Assembly: GCA_041596215.1 (NCBI GenBank)
Contig: JBFHIZ010000024.1
Location: 1 to 32,098, forward strand
Direction of reading: 5' to 3'
From: JBFHIZ01 sp041596215
GTDB taxonomy: Bacteria; Bacillota; Clostridia; Lachnospirales; Lachnospiraceae
Length of the DNA stretch: 32,098 nucleotides
Shown: positions 22,877 through 31,274 of the stretch, piece by piece
Layout of the letters: each line of letters begins with the position of its first letter
How positions within the stretch are numbered: position 1 is the first letter of the stretch
Program-made: the position numbers and the translations under genes
The notes under the pieces: model-generated
Database searches by the model: none
What the model saw: only the letters and a program-made list of their open reading frames with translations
Told to the model about the DNA's origin: nothing

Positions 22877-23986
22877 TTATTTTTCTTGTAACACAACTTG
22901 TTTAAAACCACCAAAATCCTTGGCCATTTGCTCATAAATTTCTTTTCCTAAAAGAAGTTTATATATTTCGTCTGCTTTCTTCTCTGGATCAACATCCAGA
23001 AATTGTTCTGGATAAAGTACCTTTCCAATATAATAGGCGTCGGCAATTGCTGTCTCGATATTTGTTGCATAGAAATTATAAGGCAAAATTAAATATAGTT
23101 GTTTATTTTTTACAGCGAGTAAGGTTTCATAAAATTCTTTATTTTGTTTATAATTCTCAAGAACTGAGGGATATCCAGCTCCATCAATAAAAATCTTATC
23201 TGGGTTCCACTTGATTAGCTGCTCCTTATCGATCATCAATGATCCTGTTTTTCCAGTCTCATCTACTACATTCGTTGCATGAATTGCATGAAACAATGCA
23301 TAATTCCCCTGCGTGCTTTCAATTCCATGCATTCCCTTCATTCCAAGTCCCCCAATATAAACAGAAGCACTTTTCTCTGTGGTCAACGCTTTTGTTCTGG
23401 TGTCTAAATCTATTTTAAAATCATTTAGTAACCCAACTAGTTCTTCTGCACGTTCTTCCATGCCAATAACTTTACCAATTAATTGTAAAGACGCATTCAC
23501 CTGTGGATCAAAAGTTGAATTTTCTCCATAACTTAAAACGATAACCGGAATTCCAATTTTCGACTGCAAATTATCAGCGGTAGCTTTATCATATGCATAT
23601 GTTGTAAAAATCACATCCGGTTTCACTGATAGAATTCTTTCAGGGTCAGGTGCATTATTCGGACCTCCCATCCCAATTACTGGGAGTTTTGTAAGCATTG
23701 AATTTGCATAAAGATATGGCCTACCTATTGGACTATCGATTTCTATTTGTTCAATTCCCACAAACATATCCGGATTATTAAAATAGCAACAAAGTCTTAA
23801 TGCCCCTGGTCCAATAGCCACCACTTTATTATTTACTTCACTAATTTCAACTTGTCTTCCCAAAGTATCCGTTACTGTTATTTTTGAAGATGTAGTCTGC
23901 GGAATTTTGTGTGTACATCCACTTAAGGAAAACATCATACCAAAAAATAAGGCAACTGTTATTATATATATCTTTTTTTTCATCAC
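22877..23986 (-). CDS. ABC transporter substrate-binding lipoprotein (Peripla_BP_2; iron/corrinoid type)
   Basis: Binds an iron complex, heme or corrinoid outside the membrane. The lipobox ends at Cys24 (SLSGC). The class III binding fold is indicated by ITVTDTLGRQVEI near the start, then VVAIGPGALRLCCYF, DPERILSVKPDVIFTTYAYD, IPVIVLSYG and KWNPDKIFIDG. Length (369) is normal. It is the last gene of the methyltransferase, permease, ATPase, binding-protein operon. The ligand cannot be decided from sequence. It is convergent with the hxlR-type gene with almost no gap and no terminator between them. Confidence 0.88.
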   Translation of the reverse strand: MMKKKIYIITVALFFGMMFSLSGCTHKIPQTTSSKITVTDTLGRQVEISEVNNKVVAIGPGALRLCCYFNNPDMFVGIEQIEIDSPIGRPYLYANSMLTKLPVIGMGGPNNAPDPERILSVKPDVIFTTYAYDKATADNLQSKIGIPVIVLSYGENSTFDPQVNASLQLIGKVIGMEERAEELVGLLNDFKIDLDTRTKALTTEKSASVYIGGLGMKGMHGIESTQGNYALFHAIHATNVVDETGKTGSLMIDKEQLIKWNPDKIFIDGAGYPSVLENYKQNKEFYETLLAVKNKQLYLILPYNFYATNIETAIADAYYIGKVLYPEQFLDVDPEKKADEIYKLLLGKEIYEQMAKDFGGFKQVVLQEK

Positions 23987-24021
23987 TATCCTCTACTTTT
24001 CGTATGTTCTTTATCTACAAA

Positions 24022-24774
24022 CTATACTGGAATTACAACTAAAATACCATCTACTTCTTTCACTTTAACCGATATTGAGTAAACACTTTCAATATTTTTT
24101 GAAGTCATCACTTCCATTCCACCTGCCGCAAAAATCTCACCATTTTTTAACAATAAAAACTTATCCGCAAAACGAATCGCCAAATTTAAATCATGCATAC
24201 TTATCACTGCAGCAATTTTCTGATTATTTACAATTTTTTTCATAATTCTAATAACTTCAAATTGATTCTTTAAATCCAGACTGCTCGTTGGCTCATCTAA
24301 TAAAAGAAGATTTGGTTCTTGTGCTAATGCTCTAGCTATAACTACTTTTTGTTGTTCTCCACCACTTAATTCATTCAGATATCTTAAAGAGTATTCACCT
24401 AATTCAAGCATTTTTAATGCTTTGCTTGTAATTTCAAAATCCCTCTTAGAAGCCTCCCATTGAATGTATGGTTTTCTTCCTAATAATACGGCATCATAAA
24501 CTGTCATACAGGAACTTTCTTGATACTGAGGCACATAACCAATTCTTTTTGCAATTTCTCTTTGGCTAAGTTTCCTTATTTCCTCATTTTGAATAAAAAC
24601 ACTTCCTTCACAAGGTTTTAAAACCCGATTAATGCATTTTAAAAGCGTTGATTTCCCAGCTCCATTCACACCAAGGACGGCAAGAACTTCTCCTTTGCAA
24701 ACAGAAAAATTAATATCCTTTAAAACGGAGTGACTAGGATATGTAAAAGACAATTCATTCACAGATAGAATCAT
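24022..24774 (-). CDS. ABC transporter ATPase (FecE/BtuD type)
   Basis: ATPase subunit of the iron/corrinoid-type importer. Walker A GVNGAGKST is at 35-43, the YVPQYQ Q-loop near 80-85, the signature LSGGE at 136-140, and Walker B with Asp160-Glu161 in LLLLDEPTSSLD, followed by the MHDLNLAIRFADK switch region. Length 250. Its start overlaps the permease stop by 4 nt (ATGA), so translation is coupled. The binding-protein gene follows after 35 nt. Confidence 0.93.
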   Translation of the reverse strand: MILSVNELSFTYPSHSVLKDINFSVCKGEVLAVLGVNGAGKSTLLKCINRVLKPCEGSVFIQNEEIRKLSQREIAKRIGYVPQYQESSCMTVYDAVLLGRKPYIQWEASKRDFEITSKALKMLELGEYSLRYLNELSGGEQQKVVIARALAQEPNLLLLDEPTSSLDLKNQFEVIRIMKKIVNNQKIAAVISMHDLNLAIRFADKFLLLKNGEIFAAGGMEVMTSKNIESVYSISVKVKEVDGILVVIPV

Positions 24775-25865
24775 TTCTTTTGATACCCCCTCACTAGCAA
24801 ATAAAGAAATAATGGTGCGCCAAAGAAAGAAGTAATTGCCCCCACCGGTAGCACTAAAGGAGATACCATTGTTCTCGCCATGGTGTCGGAAACAAGCAAT
24901 AGCAAGGATCCCAATAGAGCAGATGCGGGTATCAGATAACGATGATCTCCTCCAATAATTCTTCTCATAATTTGTGGTGCTACTAGCCCAATAAAACCAA
25001 TAATTCCAAGAAAAGAAACAGCAGCTGCAGCAATTAGAGACGCAGCAAATAACCCTCCCTGTCTTACTCTGTTTACATTTACTCCTAAACTTCTAGCAGT
25101 TTCTTCTCCACTATCTAAAGCATTGTAATCCCATCGTTTAAAAACAAAATAAAGAAATGCCACCCCAATAATCGTTGTCAATATTGAAATTTCAGTCCAA
25201 GTAATTCTTCCCAAATCTCCAAATGTCCAAAATACCACTGCCGCAATTTGAAAATCCTGAGCAAAATACTGAATTAAAATGGTTCCTGCAGAAAATAATG
25301 AACTTAGTGCCACACCAGAAAGAACCATTGCTTCCGATGAAAAATTTTGTATTTTTGAAAGAAGCAATATAACCATTGTTGCTAACATGGAACAAAAAAA
25401 AGCACTCACCGTTACCATATGAGGATTGTTTATAGAAACCGCATCTGTGCTAGCACTTGAAACACTTCCGGCGCCAAAAACAATAATTGCTAGATTCGCT
25501 CCAAAAGCTGCTGCATTTGATATTCCGAGTGTAGATGGTGATGCTAATGGATTTCTGAGATTATTTTGCATAACACAGCCTGCTACCGATAATCCTGCAC
25601 CAGCAATTATCGCCGCCAATATCCTTGGAAGTCGAATCCTCCAGATTACAACATCTGCTATGTTACTACCTCTTCCTAGTATTGTTTGAATAACCTGCAA
25701 CGGATCTAAATTCATGGAACCAGCATGCAACGCAGCTAACACTGTGAAAACTATACAACATACCAATAGCACAAGAACTATTTTTTTTCTTCTTGTATAT
25801 CTCATATATGTCACAATTTCATTCATACTCTTATTAGAGTTTATTTGATTTTCCAATTTTCCCAT
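24771..25865 (-). CDS. ABC transporter permease (FecCD/BtuC type)
   Basis: Membrane channel of the iron/corrinoid-type importer, with about nine or ten helices in 364 residues. Family marks are the RIRLPRILAAIIAGAGLSVAG segment, NPLASPSTLGISNAAAFGA and GIIGFIGLVAPQIMRRIIGGDHR, the latter being the ATPase-coupling loop. It overlaps the ATPase gene by 4 nt and starts 15 nt after the methyltransferase gene. The N-terminal 27 residues before the first helix are polar and slightly long for the family. Confidence 0.93.
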   Translation of the reverse strand: MGKLENQINSNKSMNEIVTYMRYTRRKKIVLVLLVCCIVFTVLAALHAGSMNLDPLQVIQTILGRGSNIADVVIWRIRLPRILAAIIAGAGLSVAGCVMQNNLRNPLASPSTLGISNAAAFGANLAIIVFGAGSVSSASTDAVSINNPHMVTVSAFFCSMLATMVILLLSKIQNFSSEAMVLSGVALSSLFSAGTILIQYFAQDFQIAAVVFWTFGDLGRITWTEISILTTIIGVAFLYFVFKRWDYNALDSGEETARSLGVNVNRVRQGGLFAASLIAAAAVSFLGIIGFIGLVAPQIMRRIIGGDHRYLIPASALLGSLLLLVSDTMARTMVSPLVLPVGAITSFFGAPLFLYLLVRGYQKK

Positions 25866-25880
25866 CCTTTTATCAACTGC

Positions 25881-26693
25881 TTAAACCTTCCAAAACAAAT
25901 TCACTATGGTTGTTTCTACATCTTCATAAACAAATCCTTCATGAAGTAATGTTTTCAAATAGACTCGTATATTTTCTTCTTCCATCGAAGTAATATTATG
26001 ATAGGTTTTCATACGATTAATATATAATCCATAAGCCTCATCCAATGTTTTTTTCATATGCCAAACCTGTTTTTCATATGCCAATTGGGGAAGGTACCCC
26101 TGTCTCCATAGCATTTCAAAAGCAAATAAAATTTCTTCATCACAGCTTTCCTCATGCTCACATATCCCAACCAATTCTTTCACCTTATCAGAAACTGGAT
26201 CTGTTCTTCTGATTGGTTTCGTTAATACACACCATTCTTTCGATGCTGCGGACAGTTTTTCAAAAGTATTTGCATTTTGAATTGCCGGTGTCATGTGAGC
26301 AAATACCAAATCAAATTTATGTAAATATCCAGATTCTTTCACATCTAAATCATGCCAATCATTACAAAAAAAATCCGTATTTTTTATGTTGTACTTCAAA
26401 GCTTTTTCTTTCGCAATTTTAATCATTTCAGGAGACAAATCCACGCCAATTACATGACAAAAACGACTAGCAATTGCCAAAGCATACTTTCCTGCTCCGC
26501 ACCCCACATCCAAAGCAAGTCCTTCTGACTTTAGCATATGCTTGCTTTCTAATAACTGTAAAAAAGAATCCTCTTCAAAATTTGGCAACACGAAGTCACT
26601 AAAACTTCCCGCCATGGAATTCCACATATCTATACTGGCTTGTTTATTTTTAGGTTTCCGACTCCATCTTTTCTGGATTTCATTACTATTCAT
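25881..26693 (-). CDS. Class I SAM-dependent methyltransferase in an ABC importer operon
   Basis: Cytoplasmic methyltransferase of unknown substrate, 270 residues. Motif I is LDVGCGAGKY (61-70 counted from the ATG at 26693), followed by the acidic motif II VIGVDLSPEM, and CNDWHDLDV and FDLVFAHMTPAIQN in the positions of later motifs. The frame opens at 26735, but AAGGGAGG lies 4 nt before the ATG at 26693. It is the first gene of an operon with an iron/corrinoid-type importer. This suggests a role in modifying the imported ligand or releasing its metal, but the sequence gives no direct evidence. Confidence 0.8.
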   Translation of the reverse strand: MNSNEIQKRWSRKPKNKQASIDMWNSMAGSFSDFVLPNFEEDSFLQLLESKHMLKSEGLALDVGCGAGKYALAIASRFCHVIGVDLSPEMIKIAKEKALKYNIKNTDFFCNDWHDLDVKESGYLHKFDLVFAHMTPAIQNANTFEKLSAASKEWCVLTKPIRRTDPVSDKVKELVGICEHEESCDEEILFAFEMLWRQGYLPQLAYEKQVWHMKKTLDEAYGLYINRMKTYHNITSMEEENIRVYLKTLLHEGFVYEDVETTIVNLFWKV

Positions 26694-26762
26694 TAAACCT
26701 CCCTTATCCTTATGGATACAAGACTTATCATACAATATAAAAAGCTAGTGTATATTTAACCG

Positions 26763-26790
26763 ATTATATAACAAATGAATTTTTCTTCAA
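26763..26790 (-). promoter_or_regulatory. Promoter of the methyltransferase-ABC operon
   Basis: On the minus strand TTGAAG (26790-26785), 16 nt, TATAAT (26768-26763); transcription would start near 26756, leaving a 60-nt leader. It lies just after the csoR terminator, so the operon is transcribed separately. A C-tract palindrome abuts the -35 on its upstream side. Confidence 0.6.
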
Positions 26791-26806
26791 GCCCTTAGGG
26801 GGGATA
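26791..26806. promoter_or_regulatory. C/G-tract site upstream of the methyltransferase-ABC promoter (site A)
   Basis: GCCCTTAGGGGGGATA, directly upstream of the -35. It shares GGGGGATA and a CCCT half with site B at 26901-26920. C/G-tract inverted repeats bounded by AT are typical operators of CsoR/RcnR-family sensors, and such a sensor is encoded next door. Assignment is by resemblance only. Confidence 0.4.
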
Positions 26807-26808
26807 AT

Positions 26809-26849
26809 AAAAATGTGCATTTTTGATTTCTTCAAAAATGCACATTTTT
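26809..26849. terminator. Terminator after the csoR-type gene
   Basis: AAAAATGTGCATTTTT (26809-26824) and AAAAATGCACATTTTT (26834-26849) form a perfect 16-bp stem with a 9-nt loop and A/T ends on both sides. It ends the P-type ATPase-csoR transcript and could work in both directions. Confidence 0.9.
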
Positions 26850-26900
26850 CAAATATTAAACTTAAAAAATTATAATTTATACATATCATTTTTTAAACAG

Positions 26901-26920
26901 ATATCCCCCGGATAGGGATA
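26901..26920. promoter_or_regulatory. C/G-tract inverted repeat (site B)
   Basis: ATATCCCCCGGATAGGGATA, with TATCCC and GGGATA as inverted ends, lies between the csoR stop and its terminator. It shares the GGGGGATA core (on the other strand) with site A. Possible operator for the CsoR-type sensor; no well-placed gene promoter is obvious at this copy. Confidence 0.35.
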
Positions 26921-26943
26921 CAAAACCCTTTGACATAATTTAC

Positions 26944-27300
26944 TTACTTGATAAAACTATCGATTGCTTTAACAAGATTATTAATTGCATCTTTATCTTC
27001 CAATTCGACGGCATCCACAATACAATGCTCCATATGATCCTTTAATATTACCTTACCAGTACTATTTAGTGCAGCTATTACAGCAGACAGCTGAATTAAT
27101 ACCTCGCTACAATCCTTCCCATCTTCTACCATTCCTTTTACCGATTTCAAATGCCCAATTGCACGAGACAATCTATTTAAAACTTGTTTGGTATTTTGAT
27201 GAGCATTTTTATGATCCGCTTCATCACAGTGGACATGCATATGTTCCGTGCTATCAGACACCTTATGTGCATGAATTTTTCCTTTTTCACTTGCTTTCAT
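26944..27300 (-). CDS. CsoR/RcnR-family metal-sensing repressor with His-rich N-terminus
   Basis: A four-helix DNA-binding metal sensor of 118 residues. Counted from the ATG at 27300, the core (about 37-118) carries the CsoR-type ligand set Cys64, His89 and Cys93 (DCSEV; KDHMEHC), which in characterised CsoR proteins binds copper(I). Upstream of the core is a tail with seven His (10, 12, 20, 22, 24, 30, 34) and Cys25, likely a metal-binding extension. The frame opens at 27321, but GGAAGGAG lies 7 nt before the ATG at 27300. It starts 44 nt after a P-type ATPase that has calcium-type rather than copper-type transport residues, an unusual pairing. It ends at a strong terminator. Confidence 0.88.
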   Translation of the reverse strand: MKASEKGKIHAHKVSDSTEHMHVHCDEADHKNAHQNTKQVLNRLSRAIGHLKSVKGMVEDGKDCSEVLIQLSAVIAALNSTGKVILKDHMEHCIVDAVELEDKDAINNLVKAIDSFIK

Positions 27301-27344
27301 AATAGAACTCCTTCCTATCAAAATATAAAATCATTTTTTTCATT

Positions 27345-29999
27345 TTATTTTAATTTTTTTGCCAGCTCTCCAAATAGCAAAGGAATAAAGGATAAAGCTA
27401 TCGCGACACTTAATTGACTAGCATTTAACATTACTGTTGAAAAAATCGGTTGAAAAAAAGGTACATACACTACAACAAAAAGCAAAATAATTGCAACAAG
27501 AACAGAGTAATTCAAGAATTTATTTCCAAATATCTTTAAACGAAATAAGGATTTATGCTCAGACCTTGCGGAATATGCTCGCAACATTTCACCCATAATC
27601 AACGTAATAAAACAAAATGTTCTAGCCATGGTTAATTGTAAATTGTCTGAAATATTTCCTGCCATAAGAAATCCCAATCGATAAGACCCTAATACTGCTA
27701 CCGTTAAACCAATGCTTTGAAAAACCAAAGCAATTCTCATTGTATGATCAACAATTGGTTCTGCTGGATTTCTAGGATTTTGGTTCATAATATCCTTTTC
27801 CCCTTCCTCCATTCCCAAAGCAAATGCTGGGAAAGAATCCGTAATCAAATTAATCCAAAGTAACTGTATTGGAACAAGAGGAACTGCCCAACCAGATAAC
27901 ATCGCAATAAAAATAATTAATATTTCTCCAATATTGCAGGATAATAAAAATCCTACAAATTTTCGAATATTGCTATAAATAATACGGCCTTCTTTTACTG
28001 CATCCACTATACTTGCAAAATTATCATCCGTTAAAATCATATCTGCTGCTTCTTTTGATACATCAGTTCCTGTGATCCCCATAGCAATACCTATATCGGC
28101 ACGTTTAAGAGCAGGTGCATCATTTACACCATCCCCAGTCATTGCTGCAATATTACCATTGGATTTTAACGCCTCTACAATTTTCACTTTATGTTCCGGT
28201 GATACTCTTGCAAATACACTTATTGTCTTTACTTTTTCATGAAATTCCTCGTCACGATATGTATTAATCAATGAACCTTCTAAACTTTCTTTTATATTTT
28301 CAATAATTCCAAGTTGCAAAGCAATGGCACTTGCTGTTGTAATATGATCTCCTGTAATCATTACTACACGAATGCCTGCTTTTTTACAAAGTTTCACTGC
28401 TTCTTTTGCTTCTTCTCTTGGAGGGTCCACCATGCAACTAAGTCCTAAAAACACAAGGTTCTCTTCCTCATTTAAAAGATTGGACTCCTGATCAACTAGT
28501 TTATATGAATAAGCTAATACCCGCAACGCTTCTTTTGCATATTTTGTATTCCTAGACACTATTCTTTCAATATCCTCCTCGGTAATATCTCGAACTTGGT
28601 TATTGATTAGAATTTTCGAACATCTAGAAAGAATAACATCTGGTGCACCTTTGGTAAGCATATAATATTGTCCATCAAGGAAATGCTTTGTCGACATAAG
28701 TTTACGTTCTGAATCAAATGGAAATTCTGCTAATCTTGGGTATTTTTGATTCCATTCCTGTTGATTTCTGCCACCTTTTGCAGCCAATACAATAAGTGCC
28801 CCTTCCGTAGGATCACCAATTACTTCCTCATTTTTTATTTGTGCATCATTACACAACACTGCAACATTTAAAAGCATTGCAATAGCATCATGATTCTTAT
28901 TGATATCAGAGCTAATACTTCCTTTCAATCCATATCCAGTACCAGATACATTCCATTCATCTTCCCCATCATAAAGTTTAAGCACCGTCATTTTATTTTG
29001 AGTTAACGTTCCTGTTTTATCTGTACAGATAACGGTAGTAGAACCAAGCGTCTCTACTGCTCCTAAATTTTTCATAATAGCATGCTTAGATACCATTTTT
29101 GTAACGCCCATAGCCAAGACAACCGTAACAACAGCTGGTAGCCCTTCTGGTATTGCCGCAACTGCCAAACTAATTGCCGTCATAAATACATCTAATAAGG
29201 GCTCTCCTCGAATTAAACCTAGAATAAAAATAATAACACATACTCCAATGCAAAGTAATCCAAGTACCTTTCCAAAACTTGTCAATTTTTCCTGTAAGGG
29301 TGTTTTCCCATCTTCGGTTTCATTTAACATGGTAGCAATTTTCCCAATTTCCGAAACCATTCCAGTCCCTACCACAACACCTCTTCCTCTTCCATAGGTT
29401 ACAATTGTACTCATATATGCACTATTAGTTCGATCTCCTATAGATGCCTCTTGATCAACAACACCCACTTCTTTTTCCGATGCCACAGATTCTCCCGTCA
29501 AAGCGGATTCATCGATTTTTAAATTAATTGCCTCTATTAACAACATGTCTGCAGGAACATAATCACCTGCTTCTAATTGTACAATATCTCCTGGCACTAG
29601 TTCTTTGGATGGCAGAAGATCAATTTTCCCATCTCGTATCACTTTCGCTTTTGGTGCCGCCATTTTTTTTAATGCTTCTAATGCATTACTTGCTTTTCTT
29701 TCCTGTGCAATACCTAAAACTGCATTTAATACCACAATTCCAAGAATAACTCCGCCATCAATCGCTTCTCCAGCTATTATTGATAATATTGCTGCAATAA
29801 TTAATATAACAATCATAAAATCGCTGATTTGTTCCAAAATCATTTTCCAAATCGTTTTCTTTTCTTTTTCCTTTAATTCATTTTCTCCAAATTTTTCTCT
29901 AATTTGCAAAATATCTTTGTTTGATAATCCATTTTTTATGTTTGTATTTAAGATTTGTTCTACTTCTTCTATCGATTTATTAACATATGTTTCGATCAC
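27345..29999 (-). CDS. Ca2+-type cation-transporting P-type ATPase (P2)
   Basis: Exports a divalent cation, probably Ca2+, from the cytoplasm. The 884-residue protein has the actuator TGES (168-171), the helix-4 site AAIPEGLP with Glu285, phosphorylation Asp327 in DKTGTLT, KGAPDVIL, and the hinge TGDGVNDAPALKRADIG. The calcium-coordinating residues known from SERCA have counterparts: NIGE in helix 5 and NLITD in helix 6. No N-terminal heavy-metal domain or CPC motif is present, so it is not a copper pump. Translation starts at a GTG, 4 nt after GGGAGG. A TATAAT at 30048-30043 could serve as its -10. Mn2+ transport is a possible alternative. The csoR-type gene follows after 44 nt. Confidence 0.92.
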   Translation of the reverse strand: MIETYVNKSIEEVEQILNTNIKNGLSNKDILQIREKFGENELKEKEKKTIWKMILEQISDFMIVILIIAAILSIIAGEAIDGGVILGIVVLNAVLGIAQERKASNALEALKKMAAPKAKVIRDGKIDLLPSKELVPGDIVQLEAGDYVPADMLLIEAINLKIDESALTGESVASEKEVGVVDQEASIGDRTNSAYMSTIVTYGRGRGVVVGTGMVSEIGKIATMLNETEDGKTPLQEKLTSFGKVLGLLCIGVCVIIFILGLIRGEPLLDVFMTAISLAVAAIPEGLPAVVTVVLAMGVTKMVSKHAIMKNLGAVETLGSTTVICTDKTGTLTQNKMTVLKLYDGEDEWNVSGTGYGLKGSISSDINKNHDAIAMLLNVAVLCNDAQIKNEEVIGDPTEGALIVLAAKGGRNQQEWNQKYPRLAEFPFDSERKLMSTKHFLDGQYYMLTKGAPDVILSRCSKILINNQVRDITEEDIERIVSRNTKYAKEALRVLAYSYKLVDQESNLLNEEENLVFLGLSCMVDPPREEAKEAVKLCKKAGIRVVMITGDHITTASAIALQLGIIENIKESLEGSLINTYRDEEFHEKVKTISVFARVSPEHKVKIVEALKSNGNIAAMTGDGVNDAPALKRADIGIAMGITGTDVSKEAADMILTDDNFASIVDAVKEGRIIYSNIRKFVGFLLSCNIGEILIIFIAMLSGWAVPLVPIQLLWINLITDSFPAFALGMEEGEKDIMNQNPRNPAEPIVDHTMRIALVFQSIGLTVAVLGSYRLGFLMAGNISDNLQLTMARTFCFITLIMGEMLRAYSARSEHKSLFRLKIFGNKFLNYSVLVAIILLFVVVYVPFFQPIFSTVMLNASQLSVAIALSFIPLLFGELAKKLK

Positions 30000-30120
30000 A
30001 TTGCCTCCCTAATTTATTTTTCAAATTCTATTTTCATATGTAATTATAACTAAGCTAAGCAAAAAAATAAATAGGTATTCCTTATATATCGCACTTATTT
30101 TTTTATTATGTCTTATTTTA

Positions 30121-31167
30121 TTATTTTATAATAAGAAAAACACTGACAATCGAAATAAAAATCCAACAAGCAAATCCTAAAACAATAGGTTTCCCCCCAT
30201 TTTTTATTAATTTTACAAGGTTTGTATTTAGTCCAATTGCTCCCATAGCCATAACAATTAAAAATTTACTTACCTGCTTCATTAATTGAAAAAATTTTAT
30301 AGCAATCTCGAATGCTTCTCCAGAAAAAACACTTGTTATAACTGTTGTTATTATAGATGCAATCATAAAATATATGATAAACATTGGAAAAACTCCTTTG
30401 ATGGAAACATTATCTTTTGTATTGATATCTTTTTTCTTCGCATTTCGAACACGAATCACAGAAAGGACTAAGGTGATTGGTATAATTGCAAGTGTACGCG
30501 TTAACTTAACAACCGTTGCATATGCCAATACACTTCCCCCAGTTTGATATAAGGTGTCCCATGTCGATGCTGCCGCTGTCACTGAAGAAGTATCATTAAT
30601 TGCCGTTCCCGCAAACAACCCAAATTCTTCATTGGAAAATCCAAAAACAGTCCCCAAAGTCGGAAAAATGATTGCTGCAATAATATTAAACAAGAAAATG
30701 ACAGAAATTGCTTGTGCAATCTCTTCATCCGAAGCTTCTATGACAGGTGCTGTTGCAGCAATTGCAGAGCCTCCACAAACAGAAGACCCAACGCCAATTA
30801 ATGTTGCTGTTTTCGCTGGTACTTTTAAAATTTTAAACATAAGATATGCTATAAATAAAGATGTGGTGATGGTTGAAATAATTATCGGTAAAGAAACAAG
30901 TCCCACTTTCCCAACTGTCGTTATATTCAATCCAAATCCCAAGAAAATAACTGCATATTGCAATATTTTTTTCGATGTGAAACGTATTCCTTCCGAAAAA
31001 TCTTCTTTCTGCTTCCATACAAGTGTTATAAGCATTCCTACTATAATTGCAATAACTGGGGCTCCAATCACCTCAAGCCCTTTGATATACTTCACGAAAT
31101 TCCATGCAATACTTGCAATCAAAAAACATAACAAAATACCTTTTCCATTTTTTTTCATATTTTTCAT
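30121..31167 (-). CDS. YeiH-family putative sulfate/anion exporter
   Basis: A 348-residue membrane protein with about ten helices. Family marks are GVGSSVCGGSAIAATAPVIEAS near the middle and the GTAINDTSSVTAAA segment that follows. Members are annotated as putative sulfate exporters and are often divergent from a LysR regulator, as here. The true substrate is not firmly known. GGAGG lies 9 nt before the ATG at 31167; a second in-frame ATG follows three codons later. Downstream is a 121-nt gap before the P-type ATPase. Confidence 0.88.
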   Translation of the reverse strand: MKNMKKNGKGILLCFLIASIAWNFVKYIKGLEVIGAPVIAIIVGMLITLVWKQKEDFSEGIRFTSKKILQYAVIFLGFGLNITTVGKVGLVSLPIIISTITTSLFIAYLMFKILKVPAKTATLIGVGSSVCGGSAIAATAPVIEASDEEIAQAISVIFLFNIIAAIIFPTLGTVFGFSNEEFGLFAGTAINDTSSVTAAASTWDTLYQTGGSVLAYATVVKLTRTLAIIPITLVLSVIRVRNAKKKDINTKDNVSIKGVFPMFIIYFMIASIITTVITSVFSGEAFEIAIKFFQLMKQVSKFLIVMAMGAIGLNTNLVKLIKNGGKPIVLGFACWIFISIVSVFLIIK

Positions 31168-31201
31168 TTTCCTTTTCCTCCATTTTTGTTATTATAAATG
31201 T

Positions 31202-31232
31202 AATTATAAATAAAATAAAATTATTTATAATT
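31202..31232. promoter_or_regulatory. Perfect AT-rich inverted repeat between the yeiH-type and lysR-type genes
   Basis: AATTATAAATAA (31202-31213) and TTATTTATAATT (31221-31232) are exact inverted copies with a 7-nt spacer, in the 107-nt divergent gap. LysR regulators bind T-N11-A type interrupted palindromes in this position, so it is a candidate operator. AT richness raises the chance of coincidence, but 12 exact pairs are notable. Confidence 0.5.
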
Positions 31233-31274
31233 ATATGTACATAACATAATTTTATAATAACCCAAGGAGAAAAT

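Noticed and set aside
26930..26958. Plus-strand TTGACA followed after 16 nt by TAAAAC, an antisense promoter into the csoR-type gene
   Set aside because: The -10 is poor and the perfect -35 alone is not rare in AT-rich DNA. It lies next to site B, but nothing else supports a transcript.
27345..29999. Copper-exporting ATPase, suggested by the CsoR-type neighbour
   Set aside because: No CPC motif and no heavy-metal-binding N-terminal domain; PEGLP, NIGE and NLITD match calcium-type pumps.
30554..31213. Plus-strand open frame of 219 codons
   Set aside because: It is antisense to the yeiH-type membrane protein gene, which has strong family motifs and a good ribosome site. The plus-strand frame has no recognisable domain.
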